DNA of 31,453 nucleotides from CAZTTG01 sp964615935 (GTDB taxonomy: Bacteria > Planctomycetota > UBA1135 > GCA-002686595), in NCBI GenBank assembly GCA_964615935.1, contig CAZTTG010000076.1, forward strand, positions 1 through 31,453, in the 5' to 3' direction. This document shows positions 7,395-15,656 of this stretch, piece by piece (positions within the stretch are counted from its first letter, which is position 1; the number at the start of each line of letters is the position of its first letter). The position numbers were made by a program, and so were the translations under genes. The notes under the pieces were generated by a model. The model did not search any database. It was not told where the DNA came from and was given only the letters and a program-made list of their open reading frames with translations.

Positions 7395-9431
7395 CTACTC
7401 GGGCGAGAGCCAGACCTCCACCTCCGAGATCTCCCCCGCGGTGACCTGGAAGCTCGCCTCGCTCGGCGCGTAGCCGTCGACCCCGAGCTTCAGGCGGTAG
7501 GAGCCGGGCAGGAGGGGTTTCCGCGAGCTGGTGAAGGCGAGCCCGGTGCGGATGCGGGATGTCCCGGCCCGGGGGCCCGCCTCATCGGGCCGGCGCGGAT
7601 CGGTGAAGAACAGCCGCGGACTCAGCTGGCGGCCATCGCCCCAGAGCTCGAGCAGGTGAACCGGCCTCTCCCCCTGCGAGCCCATCAGGCGGACGGTGAG
7701 GCGCAGGCGCCCTCCCCTCTCCAGTCGAACCTCGATGGGATCCTCGCGCTCCGGATCGATCTCCACGCCCCTCAGCTCGGCTCCGGCGTAGCAGAAGTCG
7801 AAGGGCTCGACCTCGAGGTCGAAGCGGCCGGGCGAGGCCTCCATCGAGTACGTGCCGGGCCGGCCCTCCAGCTCGGAGAGCCGGCCGTGGTGGGCGCGGT
7901 AGATGGTCGACTCGTACCTCAGATGGACCTGGACGTCCCCGATCGACTCGCCCTCCGGACCCGCGACCGAGAGCAGCATCCGCGCGGCCTCGGGAGTGCT
8001 CAACCTCAGCTCCACCTCGGTCTCGTACTGCCCCTCGGGGATCCGGACCAGCCTCCAGTCCCGGCGGCCGTCCTTCTCGGCCTTGACCCACACCTCGCCC
8101 GGCTGGATGTACAGCCAGCCTCCCCGGGGGCTGCCTGCTCCCATGGGAGGGGCGCCCAGGGGGCTCATGTCCCAGGCGACGTCCGCGTCCCGCACCGGGG
8201 AGCCGTCCTGGTCGCGGATGGTCACGCCCAGGCGGTAGCCACCGTACTCGAGGCGGACGTCGGTGGCGCCGGTCTCGCACTCCTCCCCGAGGTCCTCCGA
8301 GAACCAGTCCTCCAGCCGGAAGACAAGGGTGCCCGGCGCGAGGCCCCCGATCCGGAAGCGCCCGTCCACGCCCGTCGTGTCGAAACCGTAGGGAAGTCCC
8401 TGGGCGCCCTCGAGCAGGTTGGAGGGAAGCGCTTCGTCGCTGAAGATGCCGACGGGCAGCTCCTCGCGGATGTCCTTCCGGATGGCGTAGACCGCCATGT
8501 CCCGGACCGCGCTGCCATCGGGGTAGACGACCGATCCGGAGATCTCACCGGCGCCCGCGAGATGGAGGTCGGGCGCGACCGTGTCCCGGCTCGCGTCCAC
8601 GGGGATCGGACCGATGGAGCCGGTGCCCTCGCCGAACTTCATCGCGTTGACGTGCGCCTCGCCGCCCTGCTCCACGGGGACCGCGAAGAACCCCTCGGAA
8701 TCGGTCTGGCGACCCCAGATCTCGTCCCAGAAGGCGCCTCCTCCCCATTGCCAGCCCTGATCCCGGAAGCGGACGTCGACGACCGCTCCGGGAACCGGCG
8801 TGCCATCCGCCGCCAGCACCCGTCCCCTCAGGCGGGGAGCGGTCTCCAGGGCGAAGTCCACGCGCAGGATCCTGCTCGCCAGCTCCGTCCCGAAGGGCGA
8901 GGGCAGCGGCTCTTCGACGCGTTGCGTCTGGGCCCGGTACCCCATGGCCTGGGCTTCGATCTCGATGTGCCCGGGAACGGAATCGCTGGAGGAGAGCGAG
9001 CTCAAAGCCGTCGGGAGGGGCAGGAATGCCTCGTAGCGCCCCCCGCGACGGGTGCGAACCCGGGGGCCCGGCTCGTGGCGCTCGAACTGGATGCGGAGAT
9101 CGGGTCTGGGCACCGGCTCGCCCTGCTCGCTCCTCACTTGGCCCCACACGTACCAGCCGGGAAGCTCACTGGGCTCGAAGTCGGGCACCTCGTCCTCGGG
9201 GGCGCCTCCCTCCGCCGGAGGGGGGGGCTCGGACGCAGCGGGCTCCGCCTCCACCGCCTCCCGGTGCGCTTCGAGGTCGGCCGGCGCGACCCCGCTCACC
9301 TCTTGCTCGCCTCCGGATGCCTGCGCCGGGGACGCCAGGTCGGCTCCGGATCCCCGAGACAACAGCGAGGTCGCGGCCCAGGCCAGGGCGAGGGCCAGGA
9401 TCGCGCCGACAACGAGATACGTCCTCTTCAT
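7395..9431 (-). CDS. Membrane-anchored carboxypeptidase-regulatory-like domain protein (copy B)
   Basis: This is a 678-residue paralogue of copy A, 43 bases upstream of it and on the same strand. One N-terminal helix (TYLVVGAILALALAWAA) is followed by an acidic Pro/Glu-rich linker. An extra module starts at WYVWGQVRSEQGEPVPRPDL and is absent from copy A. The shared modules come next: GRVLAADGTPVPGAVVDVRF, TDSEGFFAVP, PDGSAVRDM, TGVDGRFRIGGLAPGT, and the common end SEVEVWLSPE. The two copies look like a tandem duplication that has diverged considerably. The ribosome site GAGG, 8 bases before the ATG, forms one arm of a leader hairpin. No enzymatic motif was seen. Confidence 0.72.
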   Translation of the reverse strand: MKRTYLVVGAILALALAWAATSLLSRGSGADLASPAQASGGEQEVSGVAPADLEAHREAVEAEPAASEPPPPAEGGAPEDEVPDFEPSELPGWYVWGQVRSEQGEPVPRPDLRIQFERHEPGPRVRTRRGGRYEAFLPLPTALSSLSSSDSVPGHIEIEAQAMGYRAQTQRVEEPLPSPFGTELASRILRVDFALETAPRLRGRVLAADGTPVPGAVVDVRFRDQGWQWGGGAFWDEIWGRQTDSEGFFAVPVEQGGEAHVNAMKFGEGTGSIGPIPVDASRDTVAPDLHLAGAGEISGSVVYPDGSAVRDMAVYAIRKDIREELPVGIFSDEALPSNLLEGAQGLPYGFDTTGVDGRFRIGGLAPGTLVFRLEDWFSEDLGEECETGATDVRLEYGGYRLGVTIRDQDGSPVRDADVAWDMSPLGAPPMGAGSPRGGWLYIQPGEVWVKAEKDGRRDWRLVRIPEGQYETEVELRLSTPEAARMLLSVAGPEGESIGDVQVHLRYESTIYRAHHGRLSELEGRPGTYSMEASPGRFDLEVEPFDFCYAGAELRGVEIDPEREDPIEVRLERGGRLRLTVRLMGSQGERPVHLLELWGDGRQLSPRLFFTDPRRPDEAGPRAGTSRIRTGLAFTSSRKPLLPGSYRLKLGVDGYAPSEASFQVTAGEISEVEVWLSPE

Positions 9432-9439
9432 CGGTGGGA

Positions 9440-9473
9440 CCTCGCGAGCGAGGGGGCGCCGTTGCGGCGCCCC
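9440..9473 (-). promoter_or_regulatory. Twin hairpins in the leader of copy B
   Basis: Two abutting perfect stems are present. GGGGCGCC/GGCGCCCC (9453-9460 with 9466-9473, loop of five) is followed in the direction of transcription by CCTCGC/GCGAGG (9440-9453, loop of two). The second stem contains the GAGG ribosome site. The first could instead end transcripts of the dehydrogenase gene upstream. No T-run follows either. Confidence 0.45.
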
Positions 9474-9605
9474 GGTCCACTTCCGTTGTCCGAGCTGGCA
9501 CCCATTCCAGCACGGCCGGCGGAGGATCGGGGGGGATTCGGGCCCGCGACCTCCGCAGACGCCTCGGATGTCCCGAAATCGGGGCCCCGGACGCTCGGGC
9601 GGCCC

Positions 9606-10964
9606 TCACGCGGGCCCGCGCGCCTCCCCGTAGATCTGCGCCTCGATGCGGCGGTAGGCCAGGGCCGTGGGGGTCAGGCCCTGCTCGCGGGCCTGGGCGA
9701 GGTTCTCGCGGACGCCGTCGCGGCAGACGCGCTCGAGGCGCGCGGTCACGTTCGCGGCGAGGGCCTCCTCCTGGCGCTCGTACTCCTCGGCGCCGGCCAT
9801 CACGCCCGCACCGTTGTGCATCCAGTCCACTTGGTAGAGGATGCCGCGCGCGGCGAGCCGCTCCGCCAGCTCGCGCTCCTCCTCCTGCGAGACCGCCCGG
9901 AGCTGGTTGTTGGCCGCGCCCATGACGATCCGGCAGCCGAGGCGGCCGATCTCCTCGGGGCCGAGGATGCCGCCGAGGGCGTTGGGGGAGACGATGTCGG
10001 CGGGGACGAAGAGAATCTCCTCGGGAGAGACCACCTCGATCCTCGTGAGATCCGCGGGCGCGAGGGGCTGCAGGAAGGCGTCCCTCCGCTTCGGATCCGG
10101 GTCGGCGACGACGAGCCGCTCCACGCCGGCGGCCAGGAGGTCGCTCGCGAGGGGGTGGCCCACCGCCCCCAGCCCCTGCACGGCGACGCTCAGGCCGGCG
10201 AGGCCGTCGCGGCCCAGGTGATCGCGGGCGGCCTCGATCAGGGCCAGGAAGACGCCGCGGGCGGTGGGCACGCCGGTCGGCCCCAGGGCGCCGCCCGGTC
10301 CGCCGACGATGTTGCGGGTGAAGTGGCGGCGCAGGACGTCGGCGTGCTCGGGGGAGAGGCCCATGTCGGGGCCGGTGAAGACGCGCGCGCGGTCGATGCA
10401 CCAGGCCAGGAAGCCCAGGGCCTCGAGGTCGTCCAGGGCGATCGGATCGGAGTGCACGCAGGCCTTGCAGCCGCCGTAGGGGATCCGGGCCGCGGCGTTC
10501 TTGAAGCTCATGCCGCGGGCCAGGTTCAGGCCGTCGATCAGGACCTCCTCCTCGGGGTCCTCGAGGCCGTGGCGCCGGATGCCGCCGCCGCGGATGGCGT
10601 GGCGGCCGTTGTCCAGGCCCAGCGCGCTGGAGTGCACGTTGGAGAGGAAGCGGATGTTGCGGCCGGCGTGGACCCAGGCCTCGACCATCTGGTGGCGGCC
10701 CTTGCGCATCAGCGCGAAGAGGGCCTGCAGGCGCTCGAGGCGATCGTGTCGCCGGTAGAGGTCCGCGGTCTCCTCGGCGCCGAGGGCGGCGCCATCGGGA
10801 GCGAGACGATCGGTGCGATCGAAGTCCCGGCGGTAGCGGGCGAAGTCCAGCTCGGGCTCCCACTCGCGCCGCGCCAGGGCGCAGCACTCGCCGCTCTTCC
10901 AGTCGCCGTGTACCGAGAGGCTGGTGAGTCCCTCGGCGAGGAGGGGGTCGAAGATCGAGTCCAT
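9606..10964 (-). CDS. Glu/Leu/Phe/Val dehydrogenase-like enzyme
   Basis: This is a probable NAD(P)-dependent amino acid dehydrogenase, interconverting an amino acid and its 2-oxo acid plus ammonia. It has 452 residues. LARGMSFKNAAA (Lys155) and PYGGCKA (Lys167) hold the two catalytic lysines of the family. GLGAVG (264-269) is the nucleotide-binding turn and GAANNQL (349-355) closes the cofactor site. It is longer than typical leucine dehydrogenases (about 360): some 100 extra residues precede the catalytic part and HNGAGVMAG is followed by a long helical tail. Substrate cannot be told from sequence. The ATG at 10964 has no clear ribosome site. It is divergent from the selenium-type operon. 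Confidence 0.83.
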   Translation of the reverse strand: MDSIFDPLLAEGLTSLSVHGDWKSGECCALARREWEPELDFARYRRDFDRTDRLAPDGAALGAEETADLYRRHDRLERLQALFALMRKGRHQMVEAWVHAGRNIRFLSNVHSSALGLDNGRHAIRGGGIRRHGLEDPEEEVLIDGLNLARGMSFKNAAARIPYGGCKACVHSDPIALDDLEALGFLAWCIDRARVFTGPDMGLSPEHADVLRRHFTRNIVGGPGGALGPTGVPTARGVFLALIEAARDHLGRDGLAGLSVAVQGLGAVGHPLASDLLAAGVERLVVADPDPKRRDAFLQPLAPADLTRIEVVSPEEILFVPADIVSPNALGGILGPEEIGRLGCRIVMGAANNQLRAVSQEEERELAERLAARGILYQVDWMHNGAGVMAGAEEYERQEEALAANVTARLERVCRDGVRENLAQAREQGLTPTALAYRRIEAQIYGEARGPA

Positions 10965-11152
10965 GGAACGAAACGCGTGGGAGGTGCGCGGCTCGGGGGA
11001 TTGGACACCCGGCCGGGGCCGATTCCCAGGGCGAATCCGGCGTTTCGCCCAGCTCACCGCCACCGGCCTTGAGACCCCGAGCGCGCCGGCCTAGGTTGGA
11101 TGCCGCTGCCCGGCTGGTCCTCTCCTCGGCCTGCCGGGAGAGACGGTCCGCA

Positions 11153-12268
11153 ATGAAGAACGCAATCGACTTCCTCGCCTCGCGCGCCGGCATCATCGCC
11201 GTGGGCGTGGTACTGGGGCTCCTCGCGGCCCTCCTGCAGTGGCTCGGCAACCCCCCGAACATGGGGATCTGCGTGGCCTGCTTCAGCCGCGACATCGCCG
11301 GGGCGCTGGGCCTGCACCGGGCCGCGCCCGTGCAGTACCTGCGGCCGGAGATCCCGGCCTTCTGCCTGGGGGCCCTCATCGCTGCGCTCTCCTTCGGGGA
11401 GTTCAAGCCGCGCACGGGCTCCGCGCCGGTGCTGCGCTTCGCGCTGGGGATGCTGGCGATGTTCGGCGCCCTGGTGTTCCTGGGGTGCCCCTGGCGCGCC
11501 CTGCTGCGGCTCGCGGGGGGCGACGGGAACGCGATCACGGGCCTGGCCGGCTTCGTCGCGGGGATCGGGATCGGCGTGGTCTTCATCCGGCGAGGCTTCA
11601 ACCTGGGGCAGGCCCACCCCGCGCGCGGGATGACCGGCCTGGCCATGCCGGTCGCCATGGTCGTGCTGCTGCTCCTGGCCATCTTCCAGCCCCGCTTCGG
11701 GGCCGAGGGCCAGGCCGCGCTCTTCCGGAGCGTCGCCGGCCCCGGATCCATGGCGGCGCCCGTGGCGGCCTCCATCGCCGCCGGCCTGACCATCGGCTTC
11801 CTCGCCCAGAGGACCCGGTTCTGCACCGCCGGCGCCATCCGCGACGTCTTCCTGATGCGCAGCTTCCACCTGTTCTCCGGCGTCGTGGCCTTCGCCCTCG
11901 CGGCCTTCGTCCTGAACCTCCTCCTGGGCCAGTTCCACCCGGGCTTCACGCTGGGGACCACGCCCGCCGGCGAGGCGATCATGCAGCCGGCGGCCCACAC
12001 CGTGCACTGGCTCAACTTCGGCGGCATGGTCCTCTGTGGCCTGTGCTTCACCCTGGCGGGCGGCTGTCCCGGCCGGCAGGTGATCCTCTCGGGCGAGGGC
12101 AACGGCGACGCCGCGGTCTTCGTGCTGGGCATGTTCGGCGGGGCCGCGCTGGCCCACAACTTCCGCATGGTGGGCACGCAGGAGTACGCCCCGGCCGCGG
12201 TCCTGATCGGGCTCCTGGTGGCGGTGGTCATAGGCTTCGCTGGCCGTGAGAAGCTCGGGCGGGGATGA
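11153..12268 (+). CDS. yedE: YedE-family putative selenium transporter
   Basis: This is a polytopic inner-membrane protein of 371 residues, mostly Ala/Leu/Gly/Phe helices, matching the YeeE/YedE family. The characteristic cysteine and glycine signatures are present: NMGICVACFSRDIAG near residue 36, FLGCPWR, RTRFCTAGAIRDVFLMRS, and LAGGCPGRQVILSGEG. In this family the conserved cysteines line the substrate path. The subtype next to a class V aminotransferase and DUF3343 protein is regarded as a selenium transporter. The ATG follows GGGAGAGA at some distance. It is the first gene of a three-gene operon; the next ATG is 19 bases after its stop. Transport of sulfur species instead of selenium cannot be excluded. 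Confidence 0.87.
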   Translation: MKNAIDFLASRAGIIAVGVVLGLLAALLQWLGNPPNMGICVACFSRDIAGALGLHRAAPVQYLRPEIPAFCLGALIAALSFGEFKPRTGSAPVLRFALGMLAMFGALVFLGCPWRALLRLAGGDGNAITGLAGFVAGIGIGVVFIRRGFNLGQAHPARGMTGLAMPVAMVVLLLLAIFQPRFGAEGQAALFRSVAGPGSMAAPVAASIAAGLTIGFLAQRTRFCTAGAIRDVFLMRSFHLFSGVVAFALAAFVLNLLLGQFHPGFTLGTTPAGEAIMQPAAHTVHWLNFGGMVLCGLCFTLAGGCPGRQVILSGEGNGDAAVFVLGMFGGAALAHNFRMVGTQEYAPAAVLIGLLVAVVIGFAGREKLGRG

Positions 12269-12287
12269 CGCGCCTGGAGGCAGCCCG

Positions 12288-13448
12288 ATGAACGACATGA
12301 TCTACATGGACAACGCGGCGACGTCCTGGCCCAAGCCGGAGTGCGTGCAGGACGCCGTGCTGCACTACCTCCGCGACGTGGGCGCGAATCCCGGGCGCAG
12401 CGGCCACCGGCTGGCGAACGAGGGCGAGCGCATCCGCTTCGGCGCGCGCGAGGCCATCGCCGAGCTGGTGGGCATGCGGGATCCCACCCGGGTGATCTTC
12501 GCCCTGAACGGCACCACCGCCATCAACCTCGCGATCGCCGGCCTGCTCGCCCCGGGGGACCACGCGGTCGCGACCGGGATGGAGCACAACGCGGTGATGC
12601 GGCCCCTGCGGGCGGCCGTGCAGCGCGGGGTCTCGATCGGCCTGGCGCGCTGCCGGCCCGACGGATCGATGGACGCCGCCGCGGTCGAGGCGCTCCTCGA
12701 GGAGAACACCCGCCTGATCGTCGCCAACCACGCCTCGAACGTCTGCGGGACGGTGCTGCCCATCCGCGAGATCGGCGAGCTGGCGCGGGAGCGGGGGATC
12801 CCCCTGCTGGTGGACGCCGCGCAGACCCTCGGGTGCTGGCCCCTCGACCTGGAGTCGGATCGGATCGACCTCCTGGCCTTCAGCGGCCACAAGGGGCTCC
12901 TCGGGCCGGGCGGCACGGGCGGCCTGGTGCTGGGCGAGGGCTTCGACCACTCCGTCCTCCCGCCCCTGGTCCGCGGCGGGACCGGGAGCTGGTCCGAGCG
13001 CGAGGAGCAGCCCGACTTCCTGCCCGACCGCTACGAGGCGGGCACGCCCAACGGCTCGGGCCTGGCAGGACTGGGGGCGGCGGTCCGCTACGTGCAGGAG
13101 CGCGGCGTGGAGGTGATCCGCGAGCGGGAGAGGGGCCTGACGCAGAGGCTGATCGACGGCCTGCTCGCCATCCCCGGAGCCCGCGTTCAGGGCACCCTGC
13201 AGGCCGAGCGCCAGACGGCCGTCGTGTCCTTCACCCTCGAAGGGCGGAGCGCCTCGGAGATCGCCTTCGCGCTGGACGAGGAGCACGGCGTCCTGTGCCG
13301 CCCGGGGCTGCACTGCGCGCCGCGAGCGCATCGAACCCTCGGCACCGCGCCGGAGGGCACCGCGCGCCTCTCGCCGGGGCCCTTCACCGCCGAGGAGGAG
13401 GTGGACGCGGCCGTGGCCGCCGTCCGCGCCCTGGCCGAGAGCCCATGA
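12288..13448 (+). CDS. Class V aminotransferase (cysteine desulfurase/selenocysteine lyase-like)
   Basis: This PLP enzyme of 386 residues is expected to release sulfur or selenium from cysteine or selenocysteine. MIYMDNAATSWPKPE is the typical start of the EF2568-like branch found in selenium gene clusters. His100 and Asp176 frame the cofactor, SGHKG carries the PLP lysine Lys202, and RPGLHCAP holds the catalytic Cys343. GGAGG ends 7 bases before the ATG. It lies between the YedE transporter and the DUF3343 gene, and its stop overlaps the DUF3343 start (ATGA). That set is known from organisms with a selenium cofactor of molybdenum hydroxylases, so delivery of selenium is the favoured role. 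Confidence 0.87.
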   Translation: MNDMIYMDNAATSWPKPECVQDAVLHYLRDVGANPGRSGHRLANEGERIRFGAREAIAELVGMRDPTRVIFALNGTTAINLAIAGLLAPGDHAVATGMEHNAVMRPLRAAVQRGVSIGLARCRPDGSMDAAAVEALLEENTRLIVANHASNVCGTVLPIREIGELARERGIPLLVDAAQTLGCWPLDLESDRIDLLAFSGHKGLLGPGGTGGLVLGEGFDHSVLPPLVRGGTGSWSEREEQPDFLPDRYEAGTPNGSGLAGLGAAVRYVQERGVEVIRERERGLTQRLIDGLLAIPGARVQGTLQAERQTAVVSFTLEGRSASEIAFALDEEHGVLCRPGLHCAPRAHRTLGTAPEGTARLSPGPFTAEEEVDAAVAAVRALAESP

Positions 13449-13672
13449 GCGAGCACGCGGTCATCCTGATGCAGGGCACCAGTCACGCCGTCTACGCCGA
13501 GCTCGTGCTCCGGAGGGCCGGGTTGACGGCTAGGCTGGTGCCCACCCCGAGGCACCTCTCGAGCGACTGCGGCTCGGCCGTGCTCATCCGCGAGACGGAT
13601 CGCCCGGCGGCCGCCGCGGCCCTGGAAGAGGCCGGGGTGCCGATCGATCGGATCGAGGCGCTGGAGCGCTGA
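13445..13672 (+). CDS. DUF3343 putative Se/S carrier-like protein
   Basis: This is a 75-residue DUF3343 protein that starts inside the stop of the aminotransferase gene (4-base overlap). The family pattern is clear: a beta start with AVILMQGTSHAVYAE, then VPTPRHLSSDCGSAV in which the PR..SSDCG motif carries the single conserved cysteine (Cys42), then a closing helix. DUF3343 proteins are associated with selenium and sulfur transfer genes and may accept the chalcogen on that cysteine; this role is inferred in the literature rather than proven. Tight coupling to the upstream enzyme supports a donor-carrier pair. Confidence 0.85.
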   Translation: MSEHAVILMQGTSHAVYAELVLRRAGLTARLVPTPRHLSSDCGSAVLIRETDRPAAAAALEEAGVPIDRIEALER

Positions 13673-13673
13673 G

Positions 13674-13686
13674 GAGCCCGCGGCTC
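13674..13686. terminator. Short hairpin between convergent genes
   Basis: GAGCC and GGCTC (five pairs, CGC loop) fill the 12-base gap between the stops of DUF3343 and the membrane protein. This may serve both strands but is small. Confidence 0.3.
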
Positions 13687-14254
13687 AGGCTCCGGCGCCC
13701 GGCCAGAGCCAGCCGAAGACGCCGGCGGTCAGCAGGCCGTAGACGGCCCCGTCGAAGACGAACTTGACCGTCGAGCACCAGCTCTGGCCCTTCCAGATCG
13801 AGGCGGGGATCTGCCCGACGGCGTAGACCAGGATCGCGACGGTCCCGGTCAAGCGGAAGACCGCCATGTAGTCGGCGCCCGGCGCGAAGCTGCGGCCGGC
13901 GACGTAGGCCACGAAGATCCCGACGAGGATCGTGTACAGGAACCACTGCACCAGACTCTTGCCCATCGCGGGCGGTCCGTTGGGCAGGACGACCATGAAG
14001 CCCACGGGCCCCTGCTTGTACTTCTCCATCATCTCCGGAGAGCACATCTCCTTCATGGAGTCCGGCCAGGGGAAGCCGTACTCGCCCGGCTTCAGGCCCT
14101 GCTCGCGCATCGACCCGAGCACGGCGTCCTCGCCGGGGAGCTTCGCGTAGTCCTTCCTGTGGTGGGGAAGCACCATGTGCATGAGGGCGCTCGCGATGAA
14201 GACGATCACCGCGGCGAGCAGGATCGCGAGCCAGAGATCGAACGTACCTGTCAT
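13685..14254 (-). CDS. Uncharacterised four-helix membrane protein
   Basis: This encodes 189 residues with predicted membrane helices at about 7-28, 101-120, 130-150 and 164-184. A soluble loop of 70 residues lies after helix 1. Loop features include HHRKDYAKLPGEDAVL, the conserved-looking GPVGFMVVLPNGPPAMGK and a C-terminal GWLWPG. Similar proteins occur in many soil and aquatic bacteria as hypothetical proteins; I know no function. AAGGAG stands six bases before the ATG and decides this start over a longer frame. It converges on the selenium-type operon. Confidence 0.7.
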   Translation of the reverse strand: MTGTFDLWLAILLAAVIVFIASALMHMVLPHHRKDYAKLPGEDAVLGSMREQGLKPGEYGFPWPDSMKEMCSPEMMEKYKQGPVGFMVVLPNGPPAMGKSLVQWFLYTILVGIFVAYVAGRSFAPGADYMAVFRLTGTVAILVYAVGQIPASIWKGQSWCSTVKFVFDGAVYGLLTAGVFGWLWPGAGA

Positions 14255-14432
14255 GGTTCTCTCCTTGGGCTGGGTTGGGGGCGCGGGAGGATAGCGGGGC
14301 GCGTCCCGGGGGCCCCATGTCCGAGTCGCCGCCTCGCGCAAGATCCTGCCTGGAAGAGACTTAGAGCGCAGGTAGGGAAGGGCTCGGAGGACGGGATGCC
14401 GCAATCGGCGCTCCGCGGCCCGCCCGGGGGCC

Positions 14433-15656
14433 TCAGAAGAGGCGCAGGCGCCCGGGCTTGTGGCCGGGGAAGAAGTCCCGCGGAGCGTCGAAGTCGAACA
14501 GCCCCTCGAGGGAGGCGGCCATCACGTCGCGGAAGTCGGTGGTGATCGGCAGGTCGCGCCCGTCGATCAGATTCGTTTTCTCCAGGCCCTTCCAGTCGCC
14601 GTGAATGCGGCCGCCCCGCACCCCGCCGCCGATCAGGAAGACGCCGGCGCCGCGGCCGTGGTCGGTGCCGTTGTTGCCGTTCTCGGCCACCGTTCGTCCG
14701 AACTCGGTCATGACCAGGATCAGGGTCCGCTCGAGCTTCGGGCCGAGGTCCTTGCCGAAGGCCGCGATCGAGTCCGAGAGGTCGGCCAGGAGGCGGGCCT
14801 GGCTGCCCGCGGTCGAGCCCTGGGAGACGTGGTGGTCCCAGCCGGGGTAGTCGACGGCCACGACTTCGAGGCCGCAGTCGGCCTGGACCACGCGGGCGAT
14901 CCAGCGCAGGCGCTCGGCGAAGGCGCTCTTCGGGTAGCTGCCGCGCTCCTTCGCGCCCTCGACGATCTCCATGAAGCGGCGCAGGGTTTCGATGGTCTGC
15001 CGGCCGGAGGCGACCACCGGCGCCTCCTCCCCGCCGCTCCCCATGCCGGACCCGTCGCCGTAGAGGTCCTCGAACTCCTCCAGCGTCTTCGAGCCCCTGC
15101 GCCGGTCCAGATTGGTGGGCACGGCGAGCGCCGGGAAGTCGCCGCGCAGGGAGCGTGGCAGGAGCCCCTGCATGGCCAGGGCGCGGAAGCCGCCGGAGTC
15201 CTCCTCGCGCGTGGCCTGCAGGTAGCGGTTGAGCCAGCCGGTGGTGACGTTGCGCAGGCCGGGGGCCGCGCGTTCCATGAAGTCCTGGGCGTCGAAGTGG
15301 CTGCGGGTAGGGTGGGGGGAGCCCACGCAGAGCACGGGGGCGAGCTGCTTCTCGCGATAGAGCGGCGCCAGGGGGGCCAGGGAGGGGTGCAGGGCGAAGT
15401 GCGAGTCGAGCGGCACCAGCCCGTCCTCCTCCGACAGCGCGAGGGTGGGGCGCACCGCGCGGTAGGTGGAGTCCTCGAAGGGCACCACCATGTTCAGCCA
15501 GTCGGCGCCGCCGCGCAGGAAGATCGTCACGAGCACCGGGCGCGGCTCGGGCTCGCCGAAGAGCATCGAGGAGACCCGCGGCCAGGGCGCGTGGGCGGCG
15601 GCCGTCAGGGCCCCCGCCCCGCGGAGGAGCTCGCGTCGGTTCATCCGCTTGGTCAT
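14433..15656 (-). CDS. DUF1501 domain protein, Tat-exported
   Basis: This encodes 407 residues. The N-terminus has a twin-arginine style signal (NRRELLRGAGALTAAAHA), so export as a folded protein is likely. DUF1501 landmarks follow: LRGGADWLNMVVPFED, FALHPSLAPLAPLY, SHFDAQDFME, and near the end MTEFGRTVAENGNNGTDHGRG with histidine and aspartate residues resembling the alkaline-phosphatase/sulfatase superfamily. The biochemical role is not established. Its ATG overlaps the stop of the DUF1800 gene (ATGA), the usual pairing; the two probably work as one exported unit. Confidence 0.88.
   Translation of the reverse strand: MTKRMNRRELLRGAGALTAAAHAPWPRVSSMLFGEPEPRPVLVTIFLRGGADWLNMVVPFEDSTYRAVRPTLALSEEDGLVPLDSHFALHPSLAPLAPLYREKQLAPVLCVGSPHPTRSHFDAQDFMERAAPGLRNVTTGWLNRYLQATREEDSGGFRALAMQGLLPRSLRGDFPALAVPTNLDRRRGSKTLEEFEDLYGDGSGMGSGGEEAPVVASGRQTIETLRRFMEIVEGAKERGSYPKSAFAERLRWIARVVQADCGLEVVAVDYPGWDHHVSQGSTAGSQARLLADLSDSIAAFGKDLGPKLERTLILVMTEFGRTVAENGNNGTDHGRGAGVFLIGGGVRGGRIHGDWKGLEKTNLIDGRDLPITTDFRDVMAASLEGLFDFDAPRDFFPGHKPGRLRLF

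Noticed and set aside
6825..11072. A 1415-codon open frame on the plus strand.
   Set aside because: It lies opposite three recognisable minus-strand genes, has low-complexity Arg/Gly/Pro/Ala content and matches no family; in DNA this GC-rich, stop codons are rare in shadow frames.
11153..13672. An in-frame selenocysteine (TGA) codon in the selenium-type genes.
   Set aside because: All three frames run uninterrupted to normal stops, and the key positions carry cysteine codons.
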